Assembly: GCA_021768705.1 (NCBI GenBank)
Contig: JAETUG010000010.1
Coordinates: forward strand, 1 to 64,000
From: Bacillota bacterium
GTDB lineage: Bacteria > Bacillota > Clostridia > Lachnospirales > Anaerotignaceae
DNA: 64,000 nucleotides
Direction: 5' to 3'
Shown: piece by piece, positions 7,492-17,710 of the stretch
Layout: every line of letters begins with the position of its first letter
How positions within the stretch are numbered: position 1 is the first letter of the stretch
Translations under genes and position numbers: made by a program
The notes under the pieces: model-generated
What the model was told of the DNA's origin: nothing
Databases searched by the model: none
What the model saw: the letters and a program-made list of their open reading frames with translations, nothing else

Positions 7492-8787
7492 ATGGCAGGT
7501 AAAACGGAAGATATGAATAAACTGCGGTGTTCCTTCTGTGGTAAAACACAGGATCAGGTGAAAAAACTGATTGCGGGACCCAATGTATATATCTGCGATG
7601 AATGCATCGACCTTTGCGCGGACATCATCGATGAAGAATACGATGTTCTGGCAAACAAGGATGAAGAACTGAACGTTCCCAAGCCTAAGGAGATCAAAGA
7701 AACCCTGGATGAATATGTCATTGGTCAGGATCGGGCAAAGCAGGCTTTGGCTGTTGCCGTTTATAATCATTACAAACGGATTTATATGGATGCGAAAGCA
7801 GAGGATGTGGAACTGCAGAAAAGCAATATCCTGCTGGTAGGTCCTACAGGTACCGGTAAAACGCTGCTGGCCCAGACACTGGCGAAGGTACTGAATGTAC
7901 CCTTTGCGATTGCAGATGCCACATCCCTGACGGAAGCAGGCTATGTTGGTGAAGATGTGGAAAATATCCTGCTGAAGCTGATCCAGGCGGCAGATTATGA
8001 TATCGAGCGGGCAGAGAGAGGCATTATCTATATCGATGAGATCGATAAGATCACAAAGAAAAGTGAAAACGTATCCATTACAAGAGATGTCAGCGGCGAA
8101 GGCGTACAGCAGGCATTGCTGAAGATTCTGGAAGGGACAGTGGCGAGCGTACCTCCTCAGGGCGGCAGAAAACACCCCCATCAGGAATTCATCCAGATCG
8201 ATACCACAAATATCCTGTTTATCTGCGGCGGTGCCTTTGGCGGCATTGAAAAGATCATTCAGAACCGTATGGGTCACAAGGTCATCGGTTTTGGCGCAGA
8301 GGTACAGAGCAAGCTGGATAAAACAAACGATGAACTGCTGCAGAGCCTGATGCCTCAGGATCTGCTGAAATATGGCCTGATTCCTGAATTTATCGGTCGT
8401 CTGCCTGTGGTAGTGACGTTGGATAATCTGGACGAGGATGCCTTTGTGCATATTTTGACAGAGCCTAAGAATGCCTTGACAAAGCAGTATGAATATCTTT
8501 TCGCTTTGGATGATGTCATTCTGGAATTCAAGGAAGAAGCCCTGAGAGCCATCGCAAGAAAAGCTATGGAACGGGAAACCGGTGCCCGTGGTCTGCGCTC
8601 CATCGTAGAGGAATTTATCAACCCCATTATGTATGAGATTCCTACAGAAACGACAGTGGAACGCTGTATCATCACAGAAGCTGTTGTGGGTGGAAAAGAA
8701 AAACCCGAATATGTTTATAATGAAAACAGACAGCCTCTGCAGCGGATGCGGAAACGCAAAAGCAGCAAAACGGGAGTTTCTGCTTAA
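7492..8787 (+). CDS. clpX: ATP-dependent Clp protease, ATP-binding subunit ClpX
   Basis: This 431-residue AAA+ unfoldase feeds substrates to ClpP. The N-terminal zinc-binding domain has the C4 pattern CSFC...CDEC (about residues 13-40). Walker A is GPTGTGKT (about 121-128), Walker B IYIDEIDK, and the ClpP-docking IGF-type loop is visible as VIGFGAEV. It begins directly at the clpP stop, with AGGAGAGGAT upstream. A large terminator follows, closing the tig-clpPX group. Confidence 0.97.
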   Translation: MAGKTEDMNKLRCSFCGKTQDQVKKLIAGPNVYICDECIDLCADIIDEEYDVLANKDEELNVPKPKEIKETLDEYVIGQDRAKQALAVAVYNHYKRIYMDAKAEDVELQKSNILLVGPTGTGKTLLAQTLAKVLNVPFAIADATSLTEAGYVGEDVENILLKLIQAADYDIERAERGIIYIDEIDKITKKSENVSITRDVSGEGVQQALLKILEGTVASVPPQGGRKHPHQEFIQIDTTNILFICGGAFGGIEKIIQNRMGHKVIGFGAEVQSKLDKTNDELLQSLMPQDLLKYGLIPEFIGRLPVVVTLDNLDEDAFVHILTEPKNALTKQYEYLFALDDVILEFKEEALRAIARKAMERETGARGLRSIVEEFINPIMYEIPTETTVERCIITEAVVGGKEKPEYVYNENRQPLQRMRKRKSSKTGVSA

Positions 8788-8858
8788 AAAAGATATTTGT
8801 TTGAATGAATCGATTTTACGCCACACTCTGAGGGGTTCGGATCGTAATAGAGAAAGAA

Positions 8859-8907
8859 AAAGTGTCGGAAATACTGCAAAGCAGTATTCTGACGCTTTCT
8901 TTTTTTG
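8859..8907 (+). terminator. Terminator after clpX
   Basis: A stem of about 16 bp with one bulged base (8861-8877 with 8881-8897, loop AAA) is followed by eight T. The rest of the 386-base gap from clpX to ilvA holds only the ilvA promoter and an AT-rich leader. Confidence 0.8.
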
Positions 8908-9050
8908 TCCGGAAGCGACTGCTTTTGGGGAAAAACGCACAATGAACAGCGGTAAAATTTTATAGTGTATGGAAAATTGTACACGTCCTGTGGAATCACT
9001 GGAATATCTGACGAAAACACAAAAAATGTTAAAAAAATCGCAAAAAAGCG

Positions 9051-9079
9051 TTGACTACATAAGGGGAGAGGGATATAAT
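9051..9079 (+). promoter_or_regulatory. Promoter of ilvA
   Basis: TTGACT (9051-9056), a 17-bp spacer and TATAAT (9074-9079) form a near-consensus sigma-A promoter. The leader is about 85 nt and includes a small hairpin GGACA...TGTCC. Confidence 0.8.
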
Positions 9080-9173
9080 TTACCTGTATTTGAGAGGGGG
9101 ACAAAAAGAAACAAATGTCCTTGAAATAGAAACAATATAAAAGAAAAAGATATATAAATAGGAGGAAGAAAAA

Positions 9174-10364
9174 ATGCTGACACTGGAAATGATTCAGGAT
9201 GCAAAAAAAGTACTGGAAGGCGTAGCAAGAACAACACCTCTGTTCGAATCCGCTTTCATCAACCCCAATGCAAACGTATTTATCAAATGTGAAAATATGC
9301 AGGTTACAGGCTCCTTCAAACTGAGAGGCGCTTATGTAAAAACAGCTAGCCTGACAGAAGAAGAAGCTTCCAAAGGCGTAATCGCTTGCTCCGCTGGTAA
9401 CCATGCACAGGGCGTTGCTCTGGCAGCTCAGAAAAAAGGCATCAAAGCAACCATCTGCATGCCCGCTGGCGCACCTCTGGCAAAAGTAGAAGCTACAAAG
9501 AGCTATGGCGCAGAAGTTGTTCTGGTTCCCGGCGTATACGATGACGCAGCTGCAAAAGCTGTAGAACTGCAGAAAGAACATGGCTACACATTCCTGCACC
9601 CCTTCAACGATGAATATGTAATGGCAGGTCAGGGTACAGTTGGTCTGGAAATCCTGGACAAACTGCCCGATGCAGAAGTTGTTCTGGTTCCCATCGGCGG
9701 CGGCGGTCTGATCTCCGGTGTTGCTTGTGCAATCAAGAGCATCAACCCCAACTGCAAAGTATACGGTGTACAGGCAGCAGGTGCTCCTTCCATGAAACAG
9801 TCCATGGAACATAAGAAAATTGAAAAACTGGCTAGCGTTGCAACAATGGCTGACGGTATCGCTGTAAAAGAACCCGGCGACCTGACATTTGAAAACTGCC
9901 TGAAATATGTTGACGGTGTTGTAACAGTAACAGAAGCTGAAATCGCTTCCGCTATTCTGATGCTGCTGGAAAAACACAAAATGGTAGCAGAAGGTGCTGG
10001 TGCTGTTTCCGTAGCAGCAGCTATGACAAACAAAGTAGACATTGCCGGCAAGAATGTTGTTTGTGTCGTATCCGGTGGTAACGTAGACGTTAACGTTCTG
10101 GACAGAATCATCGACAAAGGCCTGCAGGAAAATGGCAGAATCGCTGAATTCTCTGTAATGATGGCTGATAAACCCGGTCAGCTGATCCAGCTGCTGCAGA
10201 TCATCGCAGAAACAGGCGCAAACATTCTGGATGTAAACCACGACAGAAGAGCAAAAGGCGTAGCAGTAAGCAACGTAGTAGTAAACGTAACAGTAGAAAC
10301 AAGAAACAAAGCACACTACGAAGAAATGATGGCAGCTCTGAAAGCAAACGGCTACACAATCTGA
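9174..10364 (+). CDS. ilvA: Threonine ammonia-lyase (threonine dehydratase) with ACT domain
   Basis: This 396-residue fold-type II PLP enzyme converts threonine to 2-oxobutyrate and ammonia. Lys49 in GSFKLRGAY is the PLP Schiff-base residue; SAGNHAQG holds the substrate, and GGGGL binds the PLP phosphate. A C-terminal ACT domain (about 325-396) suggests amino-acid feedback. The length matches the single-ACT, about 400-residue class. No ilv or leu genes are adjacent. The strong promoter, AGGAGG site and very narrow codon set fit high expression and a catabolic role. A tdcB-like name would also be defensible. Confidence 0.92.
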   Translation: MLTLEMIQDAKKVLEGVARTTPLFESAFINPNANVFIKCENMQVTGSFKLRGAYVKTASLTEEEASKGVIACSAGNHAQGVALAAQKKGIKATICMPAGAPLAKVEATKSYGAEVVLVPGVYDDAAAKAVELQKEHGYTFLHPFNDEYVMAGQGTVGLEILDKLPDAEVVLVPIGGGGLISGVACAIKSINPNCKVYGVQAAGAPSMKQSMEHKKIEKLASVATMADGIAVKEPGDLTFENCLKYVDGVVTVTEAEIASAILMLLEKHKMVAEGAGAVSVAAAMTNKVDIAGKNVVCVVSGGNVDVNVLDRIIDKGLQENGRIAEFSVMMADKPGQLIQLLQIIAETGANILDVNHDRRAKGVAVSNVVVNVTVETRNKAHYEEMMAALKANGYTI

Positions 10365-10383
10365 TTTTTATAAATGATATGAA

Positions 10384-10411
10384 AACCATCCTCGTTTGAG
10401 GGTGGTTTTTT
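10384..10411 (+). terminator. Terminator after ilvA
   Basis: A 10-bp stem (AACCATCCTC/GAGGGTGGTT, one U-G pair) with loop GTTT is followed by a T-run. It makes ilvA monocistronic. Confidence 0.85.
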
Positions 10412-10460
10412 GTTGCAAGAAAAGCGGAAATATAGTATCCTACCTCTTGAGGTGAAAAAG

Positions 10461-11360
10461 ATGGAAAAAACAAAAGATAAACGGACAGTCGGCATCTGCT
10501 ATACCCTTGCGGGTGGGATGTGTTGGGGGCTTTCCGGCTGCTTTGGGCAATATTTATTTCAGGAAAAGGGCATCACAGCAGAATGGCTGGTAACGGTGCG
10601 TCTGGTTCTTGCAGGCATACTGCTGATTTTGCTGGGGCTGCTTTTGACGAAAAAGAAAATGGGGGATGTTTGGAAAGAATCTGCGGATAAAAAACGATTG
10701 CTGATCTTTGCTATCGGCGGTATGCTGACTTGTCAGTATACGTATTTTGCCGCCATCCAACATTCCAATGCAGGCACGGCAACGGTACTGCAGTCTTTAG
10801 CACCTGTGATCATTTTGGGCATCGTTTGCATGAAGGAAAAACGACTTCCCCGAAAGTTAGAAACGGGAGCCATATTTTGTGCGCTTTTTGGGGTATTTCT
10901 GCTGAGCACTCATGGGGATATCCACAGTATGAGTATTACAATATTGGCACTGCTTTTCGGTTTGGGGGCGGCAGCCAGTGCAGCAGCCTATAACCTGCTT
11001 TCCGGAGATCTGCTGCGGAAATACGGCGTATATGCCGTAGTTGGCTATGCCATGTTTATAGCCGGGTTGGCTATGGTCATCTTCGTGCGTCCCTGGAGAT
11101 ATGCCGTGGTCTATGATATGGAAACGATTTTGGCAACGGCAGGGGTCGTTGTCATCGGCACGGCTGTGGCGTTTTCTTTGTATTTGAAGGGGGTCAGCCT
11201 TGTAGGGCCTTTCATGGGCAGCCTGCTGGGGATGGTCGAGCCTATTACGGCGGTTATCGTTTCCCTGGTGTTCCTCGGCGCAGCCTTCCAGATGATGGAT
11301 TTGGCTGGGTTTGTGCTGATTCTGGGCACGGTAGTGGCTTTGTCGCTGCGGTCGAAATAA
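10461..11360 (+). CDS. EamA/DMT-family transporter
   Basis: This 299-residue integral membrane protein has ten predicted helices in two EamA repeats, the drug/metabolite transporter layout. The N-terminal repeat begins GICYTLAGGMCWGLSGCFGQ and the C-terminal repeat ends AGFVLILGTVVALS. Substrates in this family range from amino acids to nucleotides and cannot be read from sequence. I start at 10461 behind GAGGTGA; the upstream ATG at 10410 lies in the ilvA terminator region. It is flanked by terminators on both sides. Confidence 0.85.
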   Translation: MEKTKDKRTVGICYTLAGGMCWGLSGCFGQYLFQEKGITAEWLVTVRLVLAGILLILLGLLLTKKKMGDVWKESADKKRLLIFAIGGMLTCQYTYFAAIQHSNAGTATVLQSLAPVIILGIVCMKEKRLPRKLETGAIFCALFGVFLLSTHGDIHSMSITILALLFGLGAAASAAAYNLLSGDLLRKYGVYAVVGYAMFIAGLAMVIFVRPWRYAVVYDMETILATAGVVVIGTAVAFSLYLKGVSLVGPFMGSLLGMVEPITAVIVSLVFLGAAFQMMDLAGFVLILGTVVALSLRSK

Positions 11361-11372
11361 TGAAGCTTATAG

Positions 11373-11406
11373 ATACCTTGGTTTTTACGGAAACCAAGGT
11401 ATATTT
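11373..11406 (+). terminator. Terminator after the EamA gene
   Basis: A perfect 12-bp stem (ATACCTTGGTTT with its complement at 11391-11402) has a six-base loop, but only a short T-rich tail (ATTTG). Confidence 0.65.
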
Positions 11407-11483
11407 GCCTGAAAAAGTATTTTATGGTATGATAAAAGTCTAGAAATTTTATCTTATGATATGAAATAGATGAGGTGAGAAAT

Positions 11484-14324
11484 TTGGCGGAACAAAAGAA
11501 TAATAAAAGAACTGCCAAAACCACTGGAAAAGCACCGACGGTGAAAAAGACGACTTCCACTGCAAAGACCGGTGCAAAAAGCGGTGGGAAAAGTGGAGCA
11601 AAAAAGGCAGAACCTGCTGCGAAAAAAGAGACGACAAAGGTGACGGCACAGCCGGCTCGTTTTGGGGACAGCATATTGGATGAGATCATCCTGCTGTTGA
11701 TCATTGTGGTGTCTATTGTGGTATTCGTGAGCCTTTTGACAGATAAAATGGGCATCATCGGCGGCCTGATCAGCAGCTTTTTCAAGGGCATTCTTGGCTT
11801 CGGAGGCATTTTGTTGCCTGTATTTGTGATTGTTTACTGCATCTGGATGTTGGCCGATGAGGAAAAGAGATATCCTCTGGTGCGAGCCTTTGGTGGGGCA
11901 CTGTTTTTATTGACGGTAGCTTCGGCGGCGCAGATCATCAACCCTGTGAAAGCGGCGGAAGGCGTTGGGTTCCTGAAACGCTGCGGCACGCTGTATGGGG
12001 AAGGGGCTTTTAGCAACGGTGGTTTATTTGGCGGTCTGCTGGGCGGTGCATTGTATCGTGCCCTGGATGTGCTGGGCAGTGCCATTATCCTGTTGGCATT
12101 GGGGATCATTTCCATCGTGATGGCAACGGGCAAATCCTTCTTCCATGCCATTGGGGATGCCAATGCCCATCGGAAGGTGAGAAGAAAGGTTAAGAACGAA
12201 AAGATCAAAAATAAAGCGGAGCGGATCCGTCAGCAAGAGATGATCGAAGCGGAACGGCTGGCGAAGAAAGAAGAACGCCGTAAAAAAATGTCCCGTGAGG
12301 ATTTCAATATTGAACTGCAGGAGGGTGAGGACGAGAAAACGCCTTATGTGCAGGAAACGGTATTCCGTAAAAAGCCTATGATATTGGAACCCCAAAAGAG
12401 GGAGCCTATTTTCGATTTCGTAAAAGAAAATAAAGAGGAAGCAGAACTGAAAAAAGATGCAGTGAAGGCGGCAGCCTCCCAAATGGCGGCTTCCACTCTA
12501 CGAGAAACGGTAAAAACCAAGGTGGGAGATATCATTCCCGGGACAAAGGCGAAAGAGCCGGTGATCCTGCCGGAGAAGCAGGAAGAACCGGTGGTGCAGG
12601 GCGTTGGTCTGGAAGATGGGGATGCGCTGATTGAAGAAATCTTCGCAGAAAAGCCGCAAACAGACGACAGTCCTATTATCGATATCCTGCCCGAAGAAGA
12701 TATGGGCAAGGAGATCGAACCTGCAGAGGAGGTCCCTATTGTTGCGGAAGAAATGATGGAAAAAACACCTGCGGAAAAGACGGCAGAAGAAACGGAAGCG
12801 GAAACAGAAGCGGCGGAAGCGAAAGAGGAGAAGGAAACAGAGGAAATCCCTGCAGAGCCTGTGGAAGAAGAAAAACCTTATATCTATCCTCCTATTGAGC
12901 TGCTGGGAAAAGATCCTCAGACAGGCAGCGGCGGCAACCGCTCCGAAATGATCGAAAATGCAAGAAAACTGGAAACTACATTAAAGAGCTTTGGCGTGGA
13001 TGCCAAGGTCATCCAGATCAGCAAAGGCCCTACGGTGACAAGATATGAGCTTTCTCCCAGCCAGGGGGTAAAGGTCAGCAAGATCGTCAATTTGGCGGAT
13101 GATATTGCCCTGAATCTGGCTGCCAGTGGCATCCGTATCGAAGCGCCTATCCCCGGTAAAGCAGCGGTAGGGATCGAAGTGCCCAATAAGGAGACTCAGT
13201 CTGTTTATATGCGAACTTTGCTGGAAAGTGATGCCTTTCAAGAGCATCCTTCCAAGCTGGCATTCGCATTGGGGCAGGATATCGCAGGCAATCCTGTGGT
13301 GACGGATATCGCCAAAATGCCCCATTTGCTTATCGCCGGCGCTACGGGCAGCGGGAAAAGCGTATGTATCAATACTCTAATTACGAGTATTTTGTATAAA
13401 GCAGACCCCAAGGAGGTCAAGCTGCTTTTGGTTGACCCGAAGGTAGTTGAACTGAGCGTATATAACGGGATTCCCCATCTGCTGATCCCTGTTGTGACAG
13501 ACCCCAAAAAGGCATCCTCTGCCCTGAACTGGGCGGTACGGGAAATGCTGCAGCGGTATAATGATTTTGCCGCCCATGGTGTGCGAGATATCAAGGGCTT
13601 CAATAAAATGATGGAAGAAAAGGGCGACGAAAAGGGCAAAATGCCCCAGATTGTTATCATCATCGATGAATTGGCAGACCTGATGATGGCGGCACCCGGG
13701 GAAGTAGAAGATGCGATTTGCAGACTGGCGCAGATGGCCCGTGCGGCAGGGATGCACCTGATCATCGCTACCCAGCGTCCTTCCGTGGATGTCATCACCG
13801 GTGTCATCAAGGCAAATATCCCTTCCAGACTGGCCTTTGCCGTATCCTCCGGTATCGATTCCAGAACCATTCTGGATATGGTGGGGGCGGAAAAACTGCT
13901 GGGCAAGGGCGATATGCTGTTCTACCCCTCCGGGCAGAGCAAGCCTTCCCGTCTGCAGGGGGCTTTCGTTACCGATCAGGAGGTAGAGGCGATCGTAGAT
14001 TTCCTGAAGAAGAGCAGCAAGCCTTATTATACCCAGGAGACCATCGACCAGATCACCTCCGCAGGAAAAGCCGGCGGCGGTGCTGTGGAGGATTCCGATG
14101 AATTTTTCGGTCAGGCGGTGGATCTGATTTTGGAAAAGGAAAAGGCATCCGTTTCCATGCTGCAGCGGCAGTTCCGCATTGGCTATAACCGTGCGGCAAG
14201 GCTGATGGATGATTTGGAACGGCATGGCATCGTTGGCCCGGAAGAGGGAAGCAAGCCCAGAAAAGTCCTCATTACAAAAAGTGAGTGGGAAGAAATGACC
14301 GGTTCTGTTCCGGAAGAAATTTAA
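11484..14324 (+). CDS. ftsK: DNA translocase FtsK/SpoIIIE
   Basis: This 946-residue septal DNA pump moves chromosomes at division or sporulation. A basic, Ala/Lys-rich N-terminus is followed by about four membrane helices (about 65-210), a Glu/Pro-rich linker (about 270-460), the alpha/beta motor with Walker A GATGSGKS near 618 and Walker [12 protein letters not shown], and a winged-helix gamma domain (about 870-935) that reads DNA polarity. GAGGTGAG lies 4 bases before TTG 11484, so I prefer that start to the GTG at 11475, which lies inside the site. FtsK and SpoIIIE cannot be separated here. Confidence 0.95.
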   Translation: MAEQKNNKRTAKTTGKAPTVKKTTSTAKTGAKSGGKSGAKKAEPAAKKETTKVTAQPARFGDSILDEIILLLIIVVSIVVFVSLLTDKMGIIGGLISSFFKGILGFGGILLPVFVIVYCIWMLADEEKRYPLVRAFGGALFLLTVASAAQIINPVKAAEGVGFLKRCGTLYGEGAFSNGGLFGGLLGGALYRALDVLGSAIILLALGIISIVMATGKSFFHAIGDANAHRKVRRKVKNEKIKNKAERIRQQEMIEAERLAKKEERRKKMSREDFNIELQEGEDEKTPYVQETVFRKKPMILEPQKREPIFDFVKENKEEAELKKDAVKAAASQMAASTLRETVKTKVGDIIPGTKAKEPVILPEKQEEPVVQGVGLEDGDALIEEIFAEKPQTDDSPIIDILPEEDMGKEIEPAEEVPIVAEEMMEKTPAEKTAEETEAETEAAEAKEEKETEEIPAEPVEEEKPYIYPPIELLGKDPQTGSGGNRSEMIENARKLETTLKSFGVDAKVIQISKGPTVTRYELSPSQGVKVSKIVNLADDIALNLAASGIRIEAPIPGKAAVGIEVPNKETQSVYMRTLLESDAFQEHPSKLAFALGQDIAGNPVVTDIAKMPHLLIAGATGSGKSVCINTLITSILYKADPKEVKLLLVDPKVVELSVYNGIPHLLIPVVTDPKKASSALNWAVREMLQRYNDFAAHGVRDIKGFNKMMEEKGDEKGKMPQIVIIIDELADLMMAAPGEVEDAICRLAQMARAAGMHLIIATQRPSVDVITGVIKANIPSRLAFAVSSGIDSRTILDMVGAEKLLGKGDMLFYPSGQSKPSRLQGAFVTDQEVEAIVDFLKKSSKPYYTQETIDQITSAGKAGGGAVEDSDEFFGQAVDLILEKEKASVSMLQRQFRIGYNRAARLMDDLERHGIVGPEEGSKPRKVLITKSEWEEMTGSVPEEI

Positions 14325-14332
14325 ACAAGGAA

Positions 14333-14367
14333 AAGTCTGAATGAAAAAAACATTCAGGCTTTTTTTG
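14333..14367 (+). terminator. Terminator after ftsK
   Basis: An 11-bp stem (AAGTCTGAATG/CATTCAGGCTT, one U-G pair) has an A7 loop and is followed by T. Confidence 0.85.
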
Positions 14368-14378
14368 TGAAATGCACG

Positions 14379-14407
14379 TTGACAAAATGGGACAAGTATA
14401 GTACCAT
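14379..14407 (+). promoter_or_regulatory. Promoter of the fhs-folD operon
   Basis: TTGACA (14379-14384), a 17-bp spacer and TACCAT (14402-14407) lie directly upstream of the ZTP riboswitch. Confidence 0.65.
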
Positions 14408-14411
14408 CAAC

Positions 14412-14516
14412 GTAGGGTCATATGACTGACGGAAGTGGAAGGAACCACATGGGAGTATGACAATTCGAATGCCGACCGTCTGGGCGATGATGCTTGGATC
14501 GTGTGCGGCTTTTTTT
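14412..14516 (+). promoter_or_regulatory. ZTP (pfl) riboswitch with terminator
   Basis: The conserved pfl-motif pieces appear in order: GGTCATATGACTGACGG (14416-14432), AACCACATGGGAGTATGAC (14443-14461) and the 3' pseudoknot element GCCGACCGTCTGGGCG (14471-14486). This class senses the purine intermediate ZMP/ZTP, which accumulates when 10-formyl-tetrahydrofolate is short. A downstream GC-rich segment ending GTGCGGC can pair back to GCCGAC, followed by seven T (14510-14516). Ligand binding should keep the aptamer intact and allow read-through into fhs-folD, which restores 10-formyl-THF. Confidence 0.9.
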
Positions 14517-14602
14517 GCGTAGCAGAAAAAGCACTGATGCAAGTAGAAAGGTAACCAGTTATGTAAATGGTGAAGATTCATCAACGGAGAGGAGTTTTTT
14601 GA

Positions 14603-16276
14603 ATGTTTAAGACAGACTTACAGATCGCACAGGAATGCAAAATGGAACATATCCTGAAAGTTGCTGAAAAAGCAGGCATCCCCGAAGAATTTGTGGATTG
14701 CTATGGGAAATACAAAGGTAAAATCAGCGACAAATACTACAACGAAATCAAAGACAACCCCGACGCAAAACTGATCCTGGTAACAGCTGTAAACCCCACA
14801 CCCGCCGGCGAAGGCAAAACAACAGTTACCATCGGTCTGACAGAGGCACTGCAGAAAATGGGCAAAAATGCTATCACCTGTCTGCGTGAACCCTCTTTGG
14901 GCCCCTGCATGGGCGTAAAGGGCGGCGCTGCCGGCGGCGGTTATGCACAGGTAGTTCCCATGGAAGATATCAATCTGCATTTTACAGGCGACCTGCATGC
15001 TATTACAACAGCAAACAATCTGTTGGCTTCTATGGTAGACAACCATATTCAGCAGGGCAACGAACTGAACATCGACCCCAGAAAGATTGTATGGAAACGC
15101 TGTGTTGACCTGAACGACAGACAGCTGAGAAATGTAATTTCCGGTTTGGGCGGCAAGGTAAACGGCGTACCCAGAGAGGATGCGTTCCAGATCACAGTAG
15201 CTTCTGAAATTATGGCTATTTTCTGCCTGGCAAACGACCTGAAACAGCTGAAAGAAATGCTGGGTCAGATCATCATTGGCTATACTTATGACGATGAACC
15301 CGTAACTGCAAAAATGATCGGTGCTGACGGCGCAATGACAGTTCTGTTGAAAGATGCCCTGCAGCCCAACGTGGTGCAGACACTGGAAAACACACTGGCG
15401 ATCATCCATGGCGGTCCCTTCGCAAATATCGCTCACGGCTGCAACTCCGTAAAAGCAACAAAAACAGCAATGAAGATTGCAGATTATGTTGTAACAGAAG
15501 CAGGCTTCGGCGCAGACCTGGGTGCTGAAAAATTCTTTGATATCAAATGCCGTAAGGCTGGTTTGAAACCTGATGCAGTTGTGCTGGTAGCAACAGTGCG
15601 TGCGCTGAAATACAACGGCGGCGTTCCCAAAGCTGACCTGAGCAATGAAAACCTGGATGCATTGGCAAAAGGCTTCGTAAACCTGGAAAAACACATTGAA
15701 AATATCCAGAAATATGGTGTGCCCGTTGTGGTAACACTGAACCATTTCGTAGCAGATACAGACGCAGAAGTTGCTTATGTAAAAGAACGCTGTGAAGCAA
15801 TGGGCGCAACTTTTGCAGTTGCAAGAGTTTGGGCAGAAGGCGGCGAAGGCGGCAAGGCTCTGGCTGAAAAGGTTCTGGAAACACTGGAAACAAAGAAAAG
15901 CAATTTCCACTACCTGTATGAAGACGATCTGACAATCGTTGAAAAAGTTAACAAAGTATGTAAAGAAATCTATGGTGCAGGCACAGTAAACTTCTCTGCG
16001 GCAGCAAAGAAAACACTGGCGCAGATCGACAAGCTGGGCTTCAACCATTTCCCTGTATGTATCGCAAAAACACAGTACTCCCTGTCTGATGACCCCAAGG
16101 TATTGGGTCGTCCCGAAGGCTTTGAAGTAACTGTAAAAGAAATCCGCATTTCTGCGGGCGCAGGCTTTATCGTAGTGCTGTTGGGCGATGTTATGACAAT
16201 GCCCGGTCTGCCCAAGAAACCTGCGGCACTGAATATCGACATTGACGAGGACGGCAACATCGTTGGGCTGTTCTGA
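14603..16276 (+). CDS. fhs: Formate-tetrahydrofolate ligase
   Basis: This 557-residue enzyme makes 10-formyl-tetrahydrofolate from formate, ATP and THF. The P-loop-like PAGEGKTT lies near residues 67-74; the [18 protein letters not shown] and family HFTGDLHAI segments are present. Length matches the 555-560 usual for the monofunctional bacterial enzyme. It is the first gene behind the ZTP riboswitch and is followed 21 bases later by folD, so both one-carbon steps are controlled together. Codon use is narrow, suggesting high expression. Confidence 0.97.
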   Translation: MFKTDLQIAQECKMEHILKVAEKAGIPEEFVDCYGKYKGKISDKYYNEIKDNPDAKLILVTAVNPTPAGEGKTTVTIGLTEALQKMGKNAITCLREPSLGPCMGVKGGAAGGGYAQVVPMEDINLHFTGDLHAITTANNLLASMVDNHIQQGNELNIDPRKIVWKRCVDLNDRQLRNVISGLGGKVNGVPREDAFQITVASEIMAIFCLANDLKQLKEMLGQIIIGYTYDDEPVTAKMIGADGAMTVLLKDALQPNVVQTLENTLAIIHGGPFANIAHGCNSVKATKTAMKIADYVVTEAGFGADLGAEKFFDIKCRKAGLKPDAVVLVATVRALKYNGGVPKADLSNENLDALAKGFVNLEKHIENIQKYGVPVVVTLNHFVADTDAEVAYVKERCEAMGATFAVARVWAEGGEGGKALAEKVLETLETKKSNFHYLYEDDLTIVEKVNKVCKEIYGAGTVNFSAAAKKTLAQIDKLGFNHFPVCIAKTQYSLSDDPKVLGRPEGFEVTVKEIRISAGAGFIVVLLGDVMTMPGLPKKPAALNIDIDEDGNIVGLF

Positions 16277-16297
16277 TAAACAAAGGAGTAAAATGAG

Positions 16298-17155
16298 ATG
16301 AAAGCACAATTGATTGATGGCAAAGGGATCTCTGCACAGATCAAGGCAGAAGCGGCAGAAGAAGCAGCAGAACTGAAGGCAAAGGGCATCGAACCCTGCT
16401 TGGCTGTTGTATTGGTTGGGGATGATTCCGCTTCTCAGGTATATGTGAACAATAAGAAAAAGGCGTGCGCAGCTGTAGGTATTAAGTCCGTTTCTCATGT
16501 GTTGTCTGGGGAGACAACAGAGGAGGAGCTGCTGCAGCTAGTCGGCGAGTTGAACGCAGACCAGAGCATTCACGGTATTCTGGTACAGATGCCTGTGCCC
16601 AAACAGATCGATGACAGAAAAGTCATCCTTGCCATCGACCCGAAGAAGGATGTGGATTGTTTCCATCCCGTAAACGTGGGCTATCTCCACACAGGCGGGA
16701 AGGGCTTTCTGCCTTGTACTCCTGCGGGCATCATTGAATTGATCAAACGCAGCGGTCATACCATCGAAGGGAAAAATTGTGTTGTGATCGGAAGAAGCAA
16801 TATCGTTGGGAAGCCTGTGGCAATGCTGTTGATGCAGGAGAACGGGACTGTTACCATTTGCCATTCCAAAACAAAAGATCTGGCGGGTATCTGTCGGGGG
16901 GCGGATATTATCGTCAGCGCAACGGGCAAGGTAAACACAGTAACGGCGGATATGGTAAAGGAAGGCGCGGTCATCATTGACGTCGGGATGAACCGCAATG
17001 AAGCAGGCAAACTATGCGGCGATGTGGATTTTGAGAACGTGAAGGAAGTGGCAGGCACCATCACACCTGTGCCGGGGGGCGTAGGGCCGATGACCATTGC
17101 CATGCTGATGAAAAATTGTATCACAGCCGCAAAAATACAAAACGGATTGATGTAA
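16298..17155 (+). CDS. folD: Bifunctional methylene-THF dehydrogenase/methenyl-THF cyclohydrolase
   Basis: This 285-residue FolD interconverts 5,10-methylene-, methenyl- and 10-formyl-THF using NAD(P). The catalytic Tyr/Lys region is YVNNKKKAC (near 49-57). The cofactor loop is VIGRSNIVGKPVA (about 164-176), and the C-terminal PGGVGPMT signature is present. AAGGAG precedes the start, and the gene lies 21 bases after fhs in the same riboswitch-controlled unit, with a terminator just after it. Confidence 0.97.
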   Translation: MKAQLIDGKGISAQIKAEAAEEAAELKAKGIEPCLAVVLVGDDSASQVYVNNKKKACAAVGIKSVSHVLSGETTEEELLQLVGELNADQSIHGILVQMPVPKQIDDRKVILAIDPKKDVDCFHPVNVGYLHTGGKGFLPCTPAGIIELIKRSGHTIEGKNCVVIGRSNIVGKPVAMLLMQENGTVTICHSKTKDLAGICRGADIIVSATGKVNTVTADMVKEGAVIIDVGMNRNEAGKLCGDVDFENVKEVAGTITPVPGGVGPMTIAMLMKNCITAAKIQNGLM

Positions 17156-17160
17156 GACAA

Positions 17161-17197
17161 ATACCCTTGATTTCGGAAGAAGTCAAGGGTATACTTT
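17161..17197 (+). terminator. Terminator of fhs-folD
   Basis: A 10-bp stem (ATACCCTTGA/TCAAGGGTAT) has a 12-base loop and is followed by ACTTTT. Confidence 0.75.
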
Positions 17198-17286
17198 TAT
17201 CAAGAAAAGCGAGAACACAGGTATGGAAAATGGTATATAGGTAGCGTTGATAGGTATTTTTGACCTGTAGGGGGGTTAGCATAGGT

Positions 17287-17553
17287 ATGAAGAAAGAGGG
17301 AAAATGGTACAGAAAGGTCGTCGTTTTGGTCGTTGTGGTCCTTTTGGCAGAGGGATGTCTGTTTCGAGTACAGGCAGTAACAGATGCTATCAAAATCGAA
17401 AAAGAAGAAGTGGCCATTTGCAGGATAGAGGTCGATGAGAAAGCAGACGGGCACCTGCAGCGGTCTGCAGTAGAAGTTGCGGAGAAGGAAGACATGGAAG
17501 CATTGTTGGAAAAACTGGGGGAAACCATACAGAACTATGAAAGGCAAAAATAA
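17287..17553 (+). CDS. Small exported or membrane-anchored protein, unknown function
   Basis: This 88-residue protein has a basic N-terminus and one strong hydrophobic stretch (about residues 9-22) followed by a Cys (AEGC). It could be a signal peptide, an anchor or a poor lipobox. The rest is charged and likely helical at the end (EKEDMEALLEKLGETIQNYE). I recognise no family. I start at 17287 because AGGGGGG lies about 10 bases upstream. It has its own terminator, which supports a real gene. Confidence 0.55.
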   Translation: MKKEGKWYRKVVVLVVVVLLAEGCLFRVQAVTDAIKIEKEEVAICRIEVDEKADGHLQRSAVEVAEKEDMEALLEKLGETIQNYERQK

Positions 17554-17560
17554 ACACGAA

Positions 17561-17588
17561 AGTCCTCTAAAATAGGGGGCTTTTTCTT
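17561..17588 (+). terminator. Terminator after the small exported protein
   Basis: A stem AGTCCTCTA/TAGGGGGCT with two G-U pairs is followed by five T and CTTTT. Confidence 0.7.
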
Positions 17589-17710
17589 TTGGAAGAAAGA
17601 ACCTGAAAAGAATTTTACGGAAATATAGCAATTTGCCTGTTTTTATAGTAAAATTAAAAGATATGAAAAATACAGTTTTTCTTTATGGGAAGGCTTTAAG
17701 GAGGAATATG

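Noticed and set aside
6898-8940. 680-codon open frame on the minus strand opposite clpP-clpX
   Set aside because: It is the antisense shadow of a codon-biased gene pair. Its translation is rich in Cys/Phe/His with no domain, as also seen opposite ilvA and fhs.
10461-11360. Threonine or branched-chain exporter partner of ilvA
   Set aside because: A terminator separates it from ilvA and EamA substrates cannot be told from sequence, so I left it as a general DMT transporter.
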